DNA of 64,000 nucleotides from Polyangium jinanense (GTDB lineage: Bacteria; Myxococcota; Polyangia; Polyangiales; Polyangiaceae), in the NCBI RefSeq assembly GCF_028435365.1, contig NZ_JAGTJJ010000020.1, positions 112,443 through 176,442 of the forward strand. The letters are read 5' to 3'. Positions 41,566 to 50,276 of the stretch are shown one piece after another. The number at the start of each line of letters is the position of its first letter. Positions within the stretch are counted from its first letter, which is position 1. Made by a program: the position numbers and the translations under genes. A model generated the notes under the pieces. The model ran no database searches. It had not been told where the DNA came from and saw nothing but the letters and a program-made list of their open reading frames with translations.

Positions 41566-41934
41566 TCACGCCCCGAGCAGCGCCGCTTCGTAGCCCGAGC
41601 TCATCGAGCCGTCCGCGTGGAACAGGCCCTGCGCCGTCGCCTGGTCGATGGCCTCGAGCAAGCGCGCGAAGCGGGCGATGCCGCTCTTGCGCAGGAGAAG
41701 CGTCCCGCGGCCGCGCTGGCGGGCGAGCTTGCGCGCGAGCTGGACGGCGCCGTGGCTGTTCGTCTCCGTCACGATCACGATGAGCTGGCAGCGCTCCACG
41801 AGCCCCTCGAGCGACTGCGCCCCGCGGCCTCGCACGTCGCCGCGGTGGTATTCGAGCTCGTGCCCGGCCGCCTTCGCGAGCCGCTCCAGCTGCACCTCGT
41901 AACGCTCGACTCCCCCGATCCAACCAATGCGCAT
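41566..41934 (-). CDS. DUF2325-family protein
   Basis: A 122-residue protein with the compact Rossmann-like DUF2325 pattern: MRIGWIGGVERYEVQLERLA at the start, a central LIVIVTETNSHGAVQLARKLA and IARFARLLEAI near the end. The family is often found beside DNA- or RNA-related genes but its function is unknown. GAGGAGG lies five bases before the ATG at 41934. A 340-base intergenic region separates it from the divergent PilZ gene. Confidence 0.75.
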   Translation of the reverse strand: MRIGWIGGVERYEVQLERLAKAAGHELEYHRGDVRGRGAQSLEGLVERCQLIVIVTETNSHGAVQLARKLARQRGRGTLLLRKSGIARFARLLEAIDQATAQGLFHADGSMSSGYEAALLGA

Positions 41935-42047
41935 GGGGCCTCCTCGACGGCCAAACCCGCGAGCACATCCATGCCGCCGGTGGCCGACTGTCCGCTATAA
42001 CGGATATTTAAGGTGCCGTAGCGGAACTGTCCAGGCCTTTCCGTCGT

Positions 42048-42071
42048 CATCACGGAAAATAGTCCGTGATG
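42048..42071. promoter_or_regulatory. Perfect 9-bp inverted repeat in the PilZ/DUF2325 divergent region
   Basis: CATCACGGA (42048-42056) and TCCGTGATG (42063-42071) flank a 6-base spacer in the 340-base gap between divergent genes. A second, shorter inverted pair TCCGCTA/TAGCGGA with A/T-rich interior lies at about 41991-42025. Each could be an operator; the A/T patch TATAACGGATATTTAA may hold a promoter. Nothing else was found in the gap. Confidence 0.45.
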
Positions 42072-42274
42072 GCGGAGCCTGGACCCGACCCCTGCGTCCC
42101 CTCGGGGGCGCCGGTTTCGTCCGCTCCTCCGGACAACCCCCGCCGGGGCCGTTTCTTCCCCGACCCGCAAACTTGGCCCTCGTCCTCGCGGTGACTTAGT
42201 CGGGGCGAAAGCGAGGGAGCCGCGCGGCGCGCGGCGGGGACGGGTCTGTCCGTCTCCACCTTTTGGAGGACGTC

Positions 42275-44446
42275 ATGAGCATGCGAGAGGACTCCGGCGA
42301 AAGCCCGAACGGCCGGGCAAACACGACGGCCACGAGCGCAACGCCCGGGACGCCGGATCGGCGCGCGGGCCACCACCGGGTTCATTTCGAGGCGCTGGTG
42401 GCCGTGGGCGAGGCCAAGGGGAGCGGCGGCTTCGAAGCCGAGTCGATCGACGTCTCGCCCGAAGGCATGCGCCTGCGCACGGCCTACCTCCCGCAGATCG
42501 GCGACCGGCTCGTATGCCGGTTCGAAGGCGACGCCGGCGAGGTGGTCGCCGACGGAGAGGTGACCTGGCGCCGCGAAGCGCCGCGCGGAGGCGAGTTCGG
42601 CCTGCGCTTCGTGGGCTTCGACAGCCCCGACGCCGAGGCGACGCTGCGCAGCCTGTGCCAGGAGCTCGGCGGTTCGGTCGAGGGGAACAGCGGGCTCGGC
42701 CCGATGGGGATCCCCGGGACGCGTGTGCGGCTGCACATCGACGGGCTCGGCTCGCCGATGAAGGCGCGGGTACGAGAAGCGGCGGGCGGTGAGGTGCTCG
42801 TCGGATCGAACCTGGAGTTCCTCAAGGTGGGTCGGTCGCTCGAGCTCGAGGACATGGACCACGGCGACAAACGCAGCGCGATGGTCGACGCCGTGAAGGT
42901 GGAAGTCGATCCGTCGACGAAGGTGCCGCAGCTCGTGGTGTCGCTCCGGTTCGGCGAGGCGAAGGAGTCGAAGAAGGCGGCCGCGCCGGCAAAGGAGCCG
43001 GAGAAGGCCGCGGCGACGAAGGCGCCGGAAAAGGAGACGAGCAAGGAAGCGTCGTCCCTCGGGCTCGGCGCGCTCATCAAGCGCACGACGCCCGGCGTGG
43101 GTCCAGCCCCGGCCGGGAAGACCGAGGTGAGCGCAGGAGGCGAGTCGAAGGAGAAGGAGGCGCGCTCCGAGCTCCTGTCGTCGCCGGCCGTGCCCTCGCG
43201 CGCGCGCACGCAGGAGATGCGATCGATGCCGCCTGCCACGCGGCCGAGCGCGTCGGCCGATGCAGCGTCGCTGCGCACGGGCGACGAGGAGGAGAGCGAC
43301 GAGGCGGCCGAGGCGAACGATCCGTCGCTGGATTCGCCCGCGGTCGGCGGCGCGAAGAAGGATTTTGGTGCGGCGCTGCGCGGCGCGACCGAGAAGGCGA
43401 AGGGCGCGACGAAGGCGGCGTTCAGCGCGATCGGTCCGGCGGTGGGCGGGATCGGAGAGCGCGCAAAGGGCGCAATGTCGGGGCTGTTCGCGGCGATCCG
43501 GAAGCGGCGCGGCGAGGAGGCAGCCGAGGCGACGGAAGGTCAAGCGATGCGGCGGACGACCGCAGCGCCGCCGACGGGCGCGCTGCGCGCAGCCGGCAAG
43601 AAGCTCGTGCGCGACAAGGAAGAGACGGAGACGACCGAGGCGGCGCCGAAGGCTCGATCGAGCCGGAAAGCGGCGCTGATGGGAAGCGCGCTCGGGCTCG
43701 CGGCAGTGCTCGTCGTGGTCGGCGGGATCCGGCTGCTCGGGGCGTCGCGCGCGGCGCCGGTCGATCCGCAAGGGCTGGAGGCGAACGCGGCAGGATCGGC
43801 CGCAGCGCTGCCCGCGCCGACGGCGGTGAACACGGCGGCGGGCGATCCGAATACGGTGCCGAGCGTGAACGTGCCGCTCTTCGGAGCGACGCCGCTCTCG
43901 ACGACGGAGCCGGTGCCGGCGATGCCGACGCAGCCCGATGGAACGATCGCGCAGACGCCGCCGGCCGCGCCGGAGGGCGACGCCGCGCAGGCCGGCGCCG
44001 CGGACGACGGGGAAGGCGAGGGCGATTCGGAAGCAGCGGAGACGCAAGGCGACGGCAAGCAGTTCGGCAAGGGCAACGTGCGGAGCCCGATCGTGCTGAA
44101 GCTGAAGATGGACGGGGAGATCGAGACGGTGAACGGCGCGGCGGGTGCGATGGGCTTCACGGTCTCGCTGCCCGGCCGGCGCGCGCTCTCGTCGGCGACG
44201 GAGCTCGCCCGCAAGGACAAGCGCATCGCCTCGGTCAACGTGGTGAACAACCCCGCCGGCGCGGAGATCAGCCTGCAGTTCAAGGACGGCGTGCCGGCCT
44301 ACGTCGCGAAGGCGAAGGGCGATCGGCTCGTCATCTCGCTCGGCACCGACGCGAAGAAGACGGTGGCGAAGGCGGGCGACAAGAAGAAGAAGGGCGCGCT
44401 GAAGAAGAAGGTCGCCGAGAAGAAGAAGACGACCAAGAAGCCCTGA
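42275..44446 (+). CDS. PilZ-domain membrane protein with AMIN-like C-terminus
   Basis: A 723-residue protein. The ATG at 42275 has GGAGGA five bases upstream; a TTG twelve bases earlier is unlikely. Residues 25-130 form a PilZ domain with D-V-S-P-E-G-M (the D/N-x-S-x-x-G motif). The Arg motif is spaced RAGHHR rather than R-x3-R, so c-di-GMP binding is plausible but not certain. A second PilZ-like or beta segment follows to about 235. Then comes a long Lys/Ala/Glu-rich region, a membrane segment (ALMGSALGLAAVLVVVGGI, about 470-490), a Pro/Ala linker and a C-terminal beta-rich AMIN-like domain (residues about 605-695), ending in a Lys-rich tail. It could link cytoplasmic c-di-GMP to the envelope. 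Confidence 0.75.
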   Translation: MSMREDSGESPNGRANTTATSATPGTPDRRAGHHRVHFEALVAVGEAKGSGGFEAESIDVSPEGMRLRTAYLPQIGDRLVCRFEGDAGEVVADGEVTWRREAPRGGEFGLRFVGFDSPDAEATLRSLCQELGGSVEGNSGLGPMGIPGTRVRLHIDGLGSPMKARVREAAGGEVLVGSNLEFLKVGRSLELEDMDHGDKRSAMVDAVKVEVDPSTKVPQLVVSLRFGEAKESKKAAAPAKEPEKAAATKAPEKETSKEASSLGLGALIKRTTPGVGPAPAGKTEVSAGGESKEKEARSELLSSPAVPSRARTQEMRSMPPATRPSASADAASLRTGDEEESDEAAEANDPSLDSPAVGGAKKDFGAALRGATEKAKGATKAAFSAIGPAVGGIGERAKGAMSGLFAAIRKRRGEEAAEATEGQAMRRTTAAPPTGALRAAGKKLVRDKEETETTEAAPKARSSRKAALMGSALGLAAVLVVVGGIRLLGASRAAPVDPQGLEANAAGSAAALPAPTAVNTAAGDPNTVPSVNVPLFGATPLSTTEPVPAMPTQPDGTIAQTPPAAPEGDAAQAGAADDGEGEGDSEAAETQGDGKQFGKGNVRSPIVLKLKMDGEIETVNGAAGAMGFTVSLPGRRALSSATELARKDKRIASVNVVNNPAGAEISLQFKDGVPAYVAKAKGDRLVISLGTDAKKTVAKAGDKKKKGALKKKVAEKKKTTKKP

Positions 44447-44465
44447 GCGAACAAGGTTCTAGAGG

Positions 44466-46067
44466 TCAGCGCGGCGCCGGACGGGTTTCGGCGCCGCTTT
44501 TTCTTTCGTAGATGCACCAGGCTCCGCCGCCGCGGAGCTTGATCGACTCGGCCACGACGAACTGCGTGCGGAGCTCGCTGCTCGCGTGGAGCGCGCGGGA
44601 CGAGGGAACCGTTGGGCTCTTGCAGTCGACCGTCGAGGAGATGATCACCACGTAGCGGGGGTTCCGCGCGAAGATCGCGTCGACGTAGCCCGCGCCCGTC
44701 TTGTTCGTGTAGCCGCCCGGGAGGCGCGCGATCTCGGGCGCGAGCAGGCCAAGCATGTCCACGATGGGGAAGCCCGTCGCGTAGCCGACGTACCCGATGT
44801 CGGCGATGGCCACGGGCCCGGGTTTTTCGTGCGACGAGAGCCACGCCGCGGTGCGGCCGGCGGCGTCGTCCCAGAACGCTTTGTCCTTGTCGAGGATGTC
44901 GCGCTGCGCCGCCCGGAGCGAGCCCATGCGCGCGGCGCCGGCGACGATCCCGAACAGCACGACCGCGAGCGCTGCCGCGCGCTCCTTGCGTTCGGCGATG
45001 GTGCGCGCAGCGGCGTCGACGAGCAGGAAGGCGAAGGGCTCGGCGGGCGCGAGGAAGCGGTAGTAGGGCATCCAGTCGCCACCGACGAAGAGCACGTAGA
45101 GGGCGAAGGTGACGGCGATGGACGCGATGGCGATCCCGTCCCGTCGCTTGCGGACGAAGAAGATCGCGATCGCGGCGACCCCGAGCCAGATCGCGGGACC
45201 CGTGTGCATCACGTACCGCCGGAGGTACTCGACGCCGCCGTGGAGCTGCTGGTTCATGTCGCCCGTCTTCGCGGTGAGCGTGTTGGGGAAGAATCCGCCG
45301 TAGTAGAGGCGGCGGAACGCGAGGTGCGCGATCACGGGGACGGCGAACGTGGCGAGGCGCGTGAGGCTCCGGCGAGAGAAGGGTCGATCCGGATGCCAGA
45401 CGTAGAGCAGGAGCAAGAAGAGCGGCGCCTCGGGGCGCGTGAGGGCCGCGAGCGCGAAGAGCGGGCCCGACCAGGGGAAGACGTTCGCGTCGTCGTGCTC
45501 CTCGACGAGGAAACGATCGGTGCCGAGCAGGATGAGCAGGAGGAAGAGCGGCGACTCGAGGCCGAAGACGGCGTAGCCCGACTGGAGGAAGCTCGACGCG
45601 CAGAGCCAGGTCGCGAGGCAGGGCGACCATCCGAGCGGCGTGAGCCTCTGCGCGATGCGGTAGACGGGGACGAGTGCGGCGCACGCGCAGACGACGCCGA
45701 GGACCTTCGCCGTGATCTCGGGGCGCGCGCCGAGCGTCGCGAAGACGCCGAGCAGCACGGTCCAGAGGAAGTTCGTGTACCCCTCGACGCGCTCGCCGAG
45801 GTTGTAGACGAGCCCGTGGCCCTCCGCGAAGTTCCGCGCGTAGCGGAAGGAGATGAAGGCGTCGTCGATCGTGAAGCTCGCGACGCGGTAGGCGTTCGCG
45901 ATGACGAGCACCATCGGCAAGACGAGTCCGATCACGAGGTGCGCACGGGGAGAGAGCGGCGCGCCGCCGAGCCAGGCGCGGAGGGAGGCGAGCACGCTCG
46001 GCGGGGGGGCCTCGGGCAAGGCGGCGACAGTGCCGTTTTCGCGGGTCGACATCGCGGAGCGGCCCAT
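44466..46067 (-). CDS. GT-C-fold membrane glycosyltransferase (AftB-like), paralogue 1
   Basis: A 533-residue protein with about ten membrane segments. The first periplasmic loop reads IDDAFISFRYARNFAEGHG then NLGERVEGYTNFLW, the Asp-Asp, Arg-x2-Arg-Asn and GERVEGxT signature of GT-C enzymes related to mycobacterial AftB, which use polyprenyl-phosphate sugars outside the membrane. The soluble C-terminus includes GDIGYVGYATGFPIVDMLGL and GYTNKTGAGYVDA. The start at 46067 lies 62 bases from the divergent paralogue. The sugar and acceptor are unknown; the cell-surface polysaccharide or a glycoprotein are candidates. Confidence 0.82.
   Translation of the reverse strand: MGRSAMSTRENGTVAALPEAPPPSVLASLRAWLGGAPLSPRAHLVIGLVLPMVLVIANAYRVASFTIDDAFISFRYARNFAEGHGLVYNLGERVEGYTNFLWTVLLGVFATLGARPEITAKVLGVVCACAALVPVYRIAQRLTPLGWSPCLATWLCASSFLQSGYAVFGLESPLFLLLILLGTDRFLVEEHDDANVFPWSGPLFALAALTRPEAPLFLLLLYVWHPDRPFSRRSLTRLATFAVPVIAHLAFRRLYYGGFFPNTLTAKTGDMNQQLHGGVEYLRRYVMHTGPAIWLGVAAIAIFFVRKRRDGIAIASIAVTFALYVLFVGGDWMPYYRFLAPAEPFAFLLVDAAARTIAERKERAAALAVVLFGIVAGAARMGSLRAAQRDILDKDKAFWDDAAGRTAAWLSSHEKPGPVAIADIGYVGYATGFPIVDMLGLLAPEIARLPGGYTNKTGAGYVDAIFARNPRYVVIISSTVDCKSPTVPSSRALHASSELRTQFVVAESIKLRGGGAWCIYERKSGAETRPAPR
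44471..44506 (+). terminator. Intrinsic terminator of the PilZ gene, inside the convergent gene
   Basis: GCGGCGCCG (44471-44479) pairs perfectly with CGGCGCCGC (44489-44497) across a 9-base loop and is followed by TTTTTCTTT: a classical rho-independent terminator for the plus strand. It lies within the last codons of the glycosyltransferase gene on the other strand, whose C-terminal ERKSGAETRPAP is therefore encoded by terminator DNA. Confidence 0.8.
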
Positions 46068-46129
46068 ACCTGGCCTTCGTCGCGGCGGAAAGCACGGCGA
46101 CGCTTGCCAACACCGGGCCCTACGGTGTT

Positions 46130-47953
46130 ATGGCCGTTGCCGTGAAGAGGACGTCCGAGGGGCAGGAACGAGGAAGCGACGCGGACGCGGAAGTCGACGC
46201 GGACGCGGGTGCGGAAGCAGAAGCGGAAGCCGAGGCGGAGGCGGAAACCGACGCGGACGCGGAAGTCGACGCGGACACGGAAGAACCGGAATCCGACGAC
46301 GATCCCGACGAGCCCGATCCCGACGCGGCCGATCCCCCCTGGAAACGCCCGCCCGCGGCGACGTTTCGCGATTGGGTCGCCGGCGCGCCGCTTCCGCGGT
46401 CCGTGCACCTCGTCCTCGGCCTCGTTCTTCCGGCGATCGTGATGCTTGCGAACGCGTGGCGCGTCCTCTTGTTCACCATCGACGACGCGTACATCTCCTA
46501 TCGCTACGCGCGGAACCTCGCGCATGGCCTCGGCCTCGTCTACAACGCGGGCGAGCGCATCGAGGGGTACACGAACTTTCTCTGGACCGTGATCCTCGCC
46601 GGCGCGATCAAGATCGGCCTCGATCCCGACGTCACGGCGAAGGTCCTCGGCGCGGGCTCCGCCGTCGGCGCGCTCGTGATGATGTACCGCCTCTCCGATC
46701 GGCTGCGGCCCTTCGCGGCGGCGCCTTGCCTCGCGACGTGGCTCGCCGCGACCACCGTCGTCTTCTCGGGGTACGCGGTTTTCGGCCTCGAGACCGCGTT
46801 CTTCGTCTTCCTCCTGCTCGCGGGCACGTGGCTCTTCCTTCGCGAGATCGATCCCGAGGAGAAGAGTTCGTCCAAGGCGACGTTCCGCTTCCCCTGGTCG
46901 GGCCTCGTCTTTGGCCTCGCCGGCATCACGCGGCCCGAGGCGCCTGCGTTCGTCGGGCTGCTCATGCTCGTGCTCCTGTTCGGGCGTGATGCGTTCGGCA
47001 CGAACAACGCCGTGGCCCGCGTCGTCACCGCGCCGGGCGGCTTCTTCGGCAAGCAGAACCTCCTGCGCGGCGCGGCGTTCGTCCTGCCCGTCGGCACGCA
47101 CCTCGCCTTCCGCCGCGCGTACTACGGCTCGTTCGTGCCGAACACGTTCTCGGCGAAGACGGGCAACTGGTCGGCGCAGATCGACGGCGGCGCCGACTAC
47201 GTCCGGAACTACGTCAACCACGCCGGCCCCGTGCTCTACCTCGGGATCTTCGCGGTCGCGATGGGCCTCGTGTGGCGCCGCCGCGATCTGCTCGCGGCCT
47301 CCGCGATCGCGATCTTCGTGCTCGTTTACGTCGTCCTCGTCGGCGGCGACTGGATGCCGTTCTTCCGCTTCATGGCGCCCTTCGAGCCGTTCGCGTTCCT
47401 GCTCATCTGCGTCTCGACGCGCGCGATCGTCGACCGCAAGAGCCGCGTCGCGAACCTCGCGCTTGCCGCGTTCCTGACCATCGCTTTCTCCTTGCGGGTC
47501 GGGAACATGCAGAGCGCGCAGCGGCAGATCATCGAGAAGGAGGAGCGCTTCTGGACGATGGCCGCGGGCGGCACGGCGAAGTGGTTCCTCGAGAACGGCC
47601 AGCCCGGCGAGATCGCGATCGGCGACATCGGGTACGTCGGGTACGCGACGGACTACCCCATCCTCGATCTGCTGGGCCTCGTCGATCCGGTCATCAGCAA
47701 GCTCGAGGGCGGCTACACGCGCAAGCTCGGCCCCGGCTTCCTCGATCGCTTCTTCGACAAGCGCCCGCCTTACTTCCTGCTCATCTCCTCGAACATCGAT
47801 TGCAAGCACCCGTCGGTCCCGGGGTCGCAGGTGATCTACCGCGATCGACGCTTCCTGCCGGCCTACGAAATCGCGGGCAAAGTGCCGCTCGACGCGGGCT
47901 TTGCTTGGTGCATCTATCGTCGCAAAGAGACGCCCGGCGCGCGGACGCCCTGA
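46130..47953 (+). CDS. GT-C-fold membrane glycosyltransferase (AftB-like), paralogue 2
   Basis: A 607-residue paralogue of the divergent gene. It shares IDDAYISYRYARNLAHGLG, NAGERIEGYTNFLWTV, GGDWMPFFRFMAPFEPFAFLL and the C-terminal GDIGYVGYATDYPILDLLGL. It differs by an N-terminal cytoplasmic tail of about 65 residues made of Asp/Ala/Glu repeats (DADAEVDADAG, EAEAEAEAE), encoded by a GACGCGGAAG-type tandem repeat, so its start is rich in slippage-prone DNA. About ten membrane segments follow. The two paralogues share a 62-base divergent promoter region and may act on the same glycan with different sugars or linkages. Confidence 0.82.
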   Translation: MAVAVKRTSEGQERGSDADAEVDADAGAEAEAEAEAEAETDADAEVDADTEEPESDDDPDEPDPDAADPPWKRPPAATFRDWVAGAPLPRSVHLVLGLVLPAIVMLANAWRVLLFTIDDAYISYRYARNLAHGLGLVYNAGERIEGYTNFLWTVILAGAIKIGLDPDVTAKVLGAGSAVGALVMMYRLSDRLRPFAAAPCLATWLAATTVVFSGYAVFGLETAFFVFLLLAGTWLFLREIDPEEKSSSKATFRFPWSGLVFGLAGITRPEAPAFVGLLMLVLLFGRDAFGTNNAVARVVTAPGGFFGKQNLLRGAAFVLPVGTHLAFRRAYYGSFVPNTFSAKTGNWSAQIDGGADYVRNYVNHAGPVLYLGIFAVAMGLVWRRRDLLAASAIAIFVLVYVVLVGGDWMPFFRFMAPFEPFAFLLICVSTRAIVDRKSRVANLALAAFLTIAFSLRVGNMQSAQRQIIEKEERFWTMAAGGTAKWFLENGQPGEIAIGDIGYVGYATDYPILDLLGLVDPVISKLEGGYTRKLGPGFLDRFFDKRPPYFLLISSNIDCKHPSVPGSQVIYRDRRFLPAYEIAGKVPLDAGFAWCIYRRKETPGARTP

Positions 47954-47997
47954 GGCATTCCGTACGAGCGTCCAGGCCGTACCTGACACGCACCTCG

Positions 47998-48013
47998 GGG
48001 TATCGCGATACCC
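47998..48013. promoter_or_regulatory. Perfect 16-bp palindrome upstream of the NtrC-type regulator gene
   Basis: GGGTATCGCGATACCC is fully self-complementary with no spacer, the form of a dimer-binding operator. It lies 45 bases after the glycosyltransferase stop and 161 before the regulator start, in a 220-base gap. A transcription factor site is more likely than a terminator because there is no loop. Confidence 0.5.
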
Positions 48014-48173
48014 AAACGAGGGGGATCCTGAATTGATCCCGGTGGGTGGCGTGAGCGAACCTCTTCGCTAGAGTTCCTTCACCGAAAGCGTGGAGGCGCC
48101 GCGTAGATCGCGCGGAGAACCTCCGGGGAGGAAAAGCTTGGGAGCGAGCGCTTCAGTGCATGCGAGGGGATCG

Positions 48174-49982
48174 ATGCTCCGCGCGCACCGGGCGGCCGGG
48201 CACCATACGGGGCGTGTCTTGCTCGTCGAGGACGAGCCCGATCAGGCTGCGATCCTGGAGGCCGTGCTCCGGCACGAAGGGCTGGACGTCCTCGTCGCTT
48301 CGAGCGGCGAGCAGGCCCTCGAGATCCAGCATCGGACGCCCGCCGATGTGCTCGTGACCGATCTCAACCTCCCCGGGATGACCGGCATGGATCTCATGCG
48401 TCGACTCACGCCTCCGACGGAGGACGAGACGACCAAGGCAGCCACGCCCGCGCCCGCGGTCGTGGTCGTGACGGGGTCGGGATCGGTGTCGAGCGCGGTC
48501 GACGCGCTGAAGCTCGGCGCGGCCGACTACCTGCAAAAACCGCTCGATCCAGCGCGGCTCGTGTCGCTCGTGCGCGAACTCTTGTCCTCGGACAACGTTC
48601 GCGAGGCCGAGGGCGAGGACGACGACGCTGCTGCCGGGCCGCTCGTGTTCGAGGGCATGGTGGGCGGCTCGCGCGGCATGCGCGAGGTCTTCGCCCGGAT
48701 CGACCGGGTCGCTTCGACGATGGCGCCGGTGCTCATCGTGGGCGAGAGCGGCACGGGCAAGGAGCTCGTGGCGCGCGCGATCCACAACCGCAGCCCGCGC
48801 AAGAACGGCCCGTTCATCCCCGTGCACACGGGCGCGATCCCGCGCGAGCTCATCGGCAGCGAGCTCTTCGGTCACGAGAAGGGCTCCTTCACCGGCGCCT
48901 TCTCCTCGGCCGAGGGCAAGTTCGAGGCGGCGACGGGCGGCACCGTGTTCCTCGACGAGGTCGGCACGATGGACAGCGCCGTGCAGGTGAGCCTCTTGCG
49001 CGTGCTCGAGACCTACCGCTTCACGCGCGTCGGTGGCCGCAAGGAGATCGAGGCCGACGTCCGGATCGTCGCGGCGACGAACAAGGACCTGCTCGATCTC
49101 GTGGACGAGAACGTCTTCCGCGAGGACCTCTACTACCGCCTCAACGTCTTCACGATCACGCTGCCCCCGCTGCGCGAGCGTGTGGAGGACATCCTGCCGA
49201 TCGCCGAGCGCTTCCTCGTGAAGTTCGCGAAGCGCTACGGCACGCCCGCGCGTCGTTTCTCCGAGGGCGCGATCAACAGGCTCTACCTGCACGACTGGCC
49301 GGGCAACGTGCGCGAGCTCCGGAACGTCGTCGAGCAGACGGCCCTCTTCGCCGCGGGCGAGCTCGTCGGGCCCGAAGAGGTCCAGATCGGCCAGGGCCGC
49401 ATCGAGCGGCGCACGGGCCGTCGCTCGCATCACGATCTCCAGGTCCAGACGAGCCCACCGCACCCGGAGCCGGAGCACCACGCGCCGCCTGCGCCGATCA
49501 CGACCACGCCGCCGCCGGCGATCACCGAGGCCGAGGGGCGCGAGTCTCCGCCTTCGCTCGCCGAGCCGCCGCCGGCGTCGGCGTCGGCTTCGTTTGCCCA
49601 GACGCCGCTTCGCCCGTCGACGCCGCCCGCGCACGATCTCGAGCCGCGCGAGGGCGGCGATCGTGGCGAGCACCCGCTCGTCCTGCGTTTGCCCGTGGGC
49701 ACGCGCCTCGCCGACGCCGAGCGCAAGTTGATCCTGCTGACGCTCGAGGCCGTGCGTGGCAACAAGCAGCGCGCGGCGCGCGTGCTCGGCATCAGCCGGC
49801 GTGGCCTCTACTCGAAGCTCCAGGCGTACGGCGAGCACGTGGGCAGCCACGAGGCCCCCGAGACGCAGGAAGCCGAGAGCCCGCAGGACAACGCTGAGGA
49901 AGCGCCTGCGCCCGCCTCGGAAGAAGCGCCGAGTGTTCCCAGCGCCGCGACCGATCTCGACGCGAGCCGCTGTCTCTCCTGA
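48174..49982 (+). CDS. NtrC-family sigma54-dependent response regulator
   Basis: A 602-residue regulator. The start at 48174 has GAGGGG upstream; in-frame GTG at 48090 is less likely. The receiver domain (about 12-130) carries the phospho-acceptor Asp in VTDLNLPGMTG and Lys in YLQKPLDP. The AAA+ domain (about 155-390) has GESGTGKE, the sigma54-contact loop as GSFTGA rather than GAFTGA, and GGTVFLDEVG. A 110-residue Pro-rich linker leads to a Fis-type HTH (NKQRAARVLGISRRGLYSKL) and an acidic tail. It activates sigma54 promoters once phosphorylated. No histidine kinase is adjacent, so its sensor is elsewhere. Confidence 0.93.
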   Translation: MLRAHRAAGHHTGRVLLVEDEPDQAAILEAVLRHEGLDVLVASSGEQALEIQHRTPADVLVTDLNLPGMTGMDLMRRLTPPTEDETTKAATPAPAVVVVTGSGSVSSAVDALKLGAADYLQKPLDPARLVSLVRELLSSDNVREAEGEDDDAAAGPLVFEGMVGGSRGMREVFARIDRVASTMAPVLIVGESGTGKELVARAIHNRSPRKNGPFIPVHTGAIPRELIGSELFGHEKGSFTGAFSSAEGKFEAATGGTVFLDEVGTMDSAVQVSLLRVLETYRFTRVGGRKEIEADVRIVAATNKDLLDLVDENVFREDLYYRLNVFTITLPPLRERVEDILPIAERFLVKFAKRYGTPARRFSEGAINRLYLHDWPGNVRELRNVVEQTALFAAGELVGPEEVQIGQGRIERRTGRRSHHDLQVQTSPPHPEPEHHAPPAPITTTPPPAITEAEGRESPPSLAEPPPASASASFAQTPLRPSTPPAHDLEPREGGDRGEHPLVLRLPVGTRLADAERKLILLTLEAVRGNKQRAARVLGISRRGLYSKLQAYGEHVGSHEAPETQEAESPQDNAEEAPAPASEEAPSVPSAATDLDASRCLS

Positions 49983-50276
49983 TCCCTTCCTCGATGATCT
50001 CGCGTGAACCGACCCGGCGGCGAGGCGCTTCGCCGGCCGGGTTCGTCCGCTTTCTTGCGATCCCGCTTCCCGACGGGGGCCGCTTTCGACACGCTGGCAA
50101 GCGCTTTTTTGGGTCGGGCCCCAAGAAATTGCACGTGGAGACGAATTTTTGGCAAATTCGAGTCTTCCTCGTGGCTGATACGTCAGGAAAGGTCCGAAAC
50201 GACAGGGCGCCCTGGTAAAGTCTTCGACCGAAGACCGACTCCAGGTAAACAGTCGACCCTCCGAACCAGACGCGAC

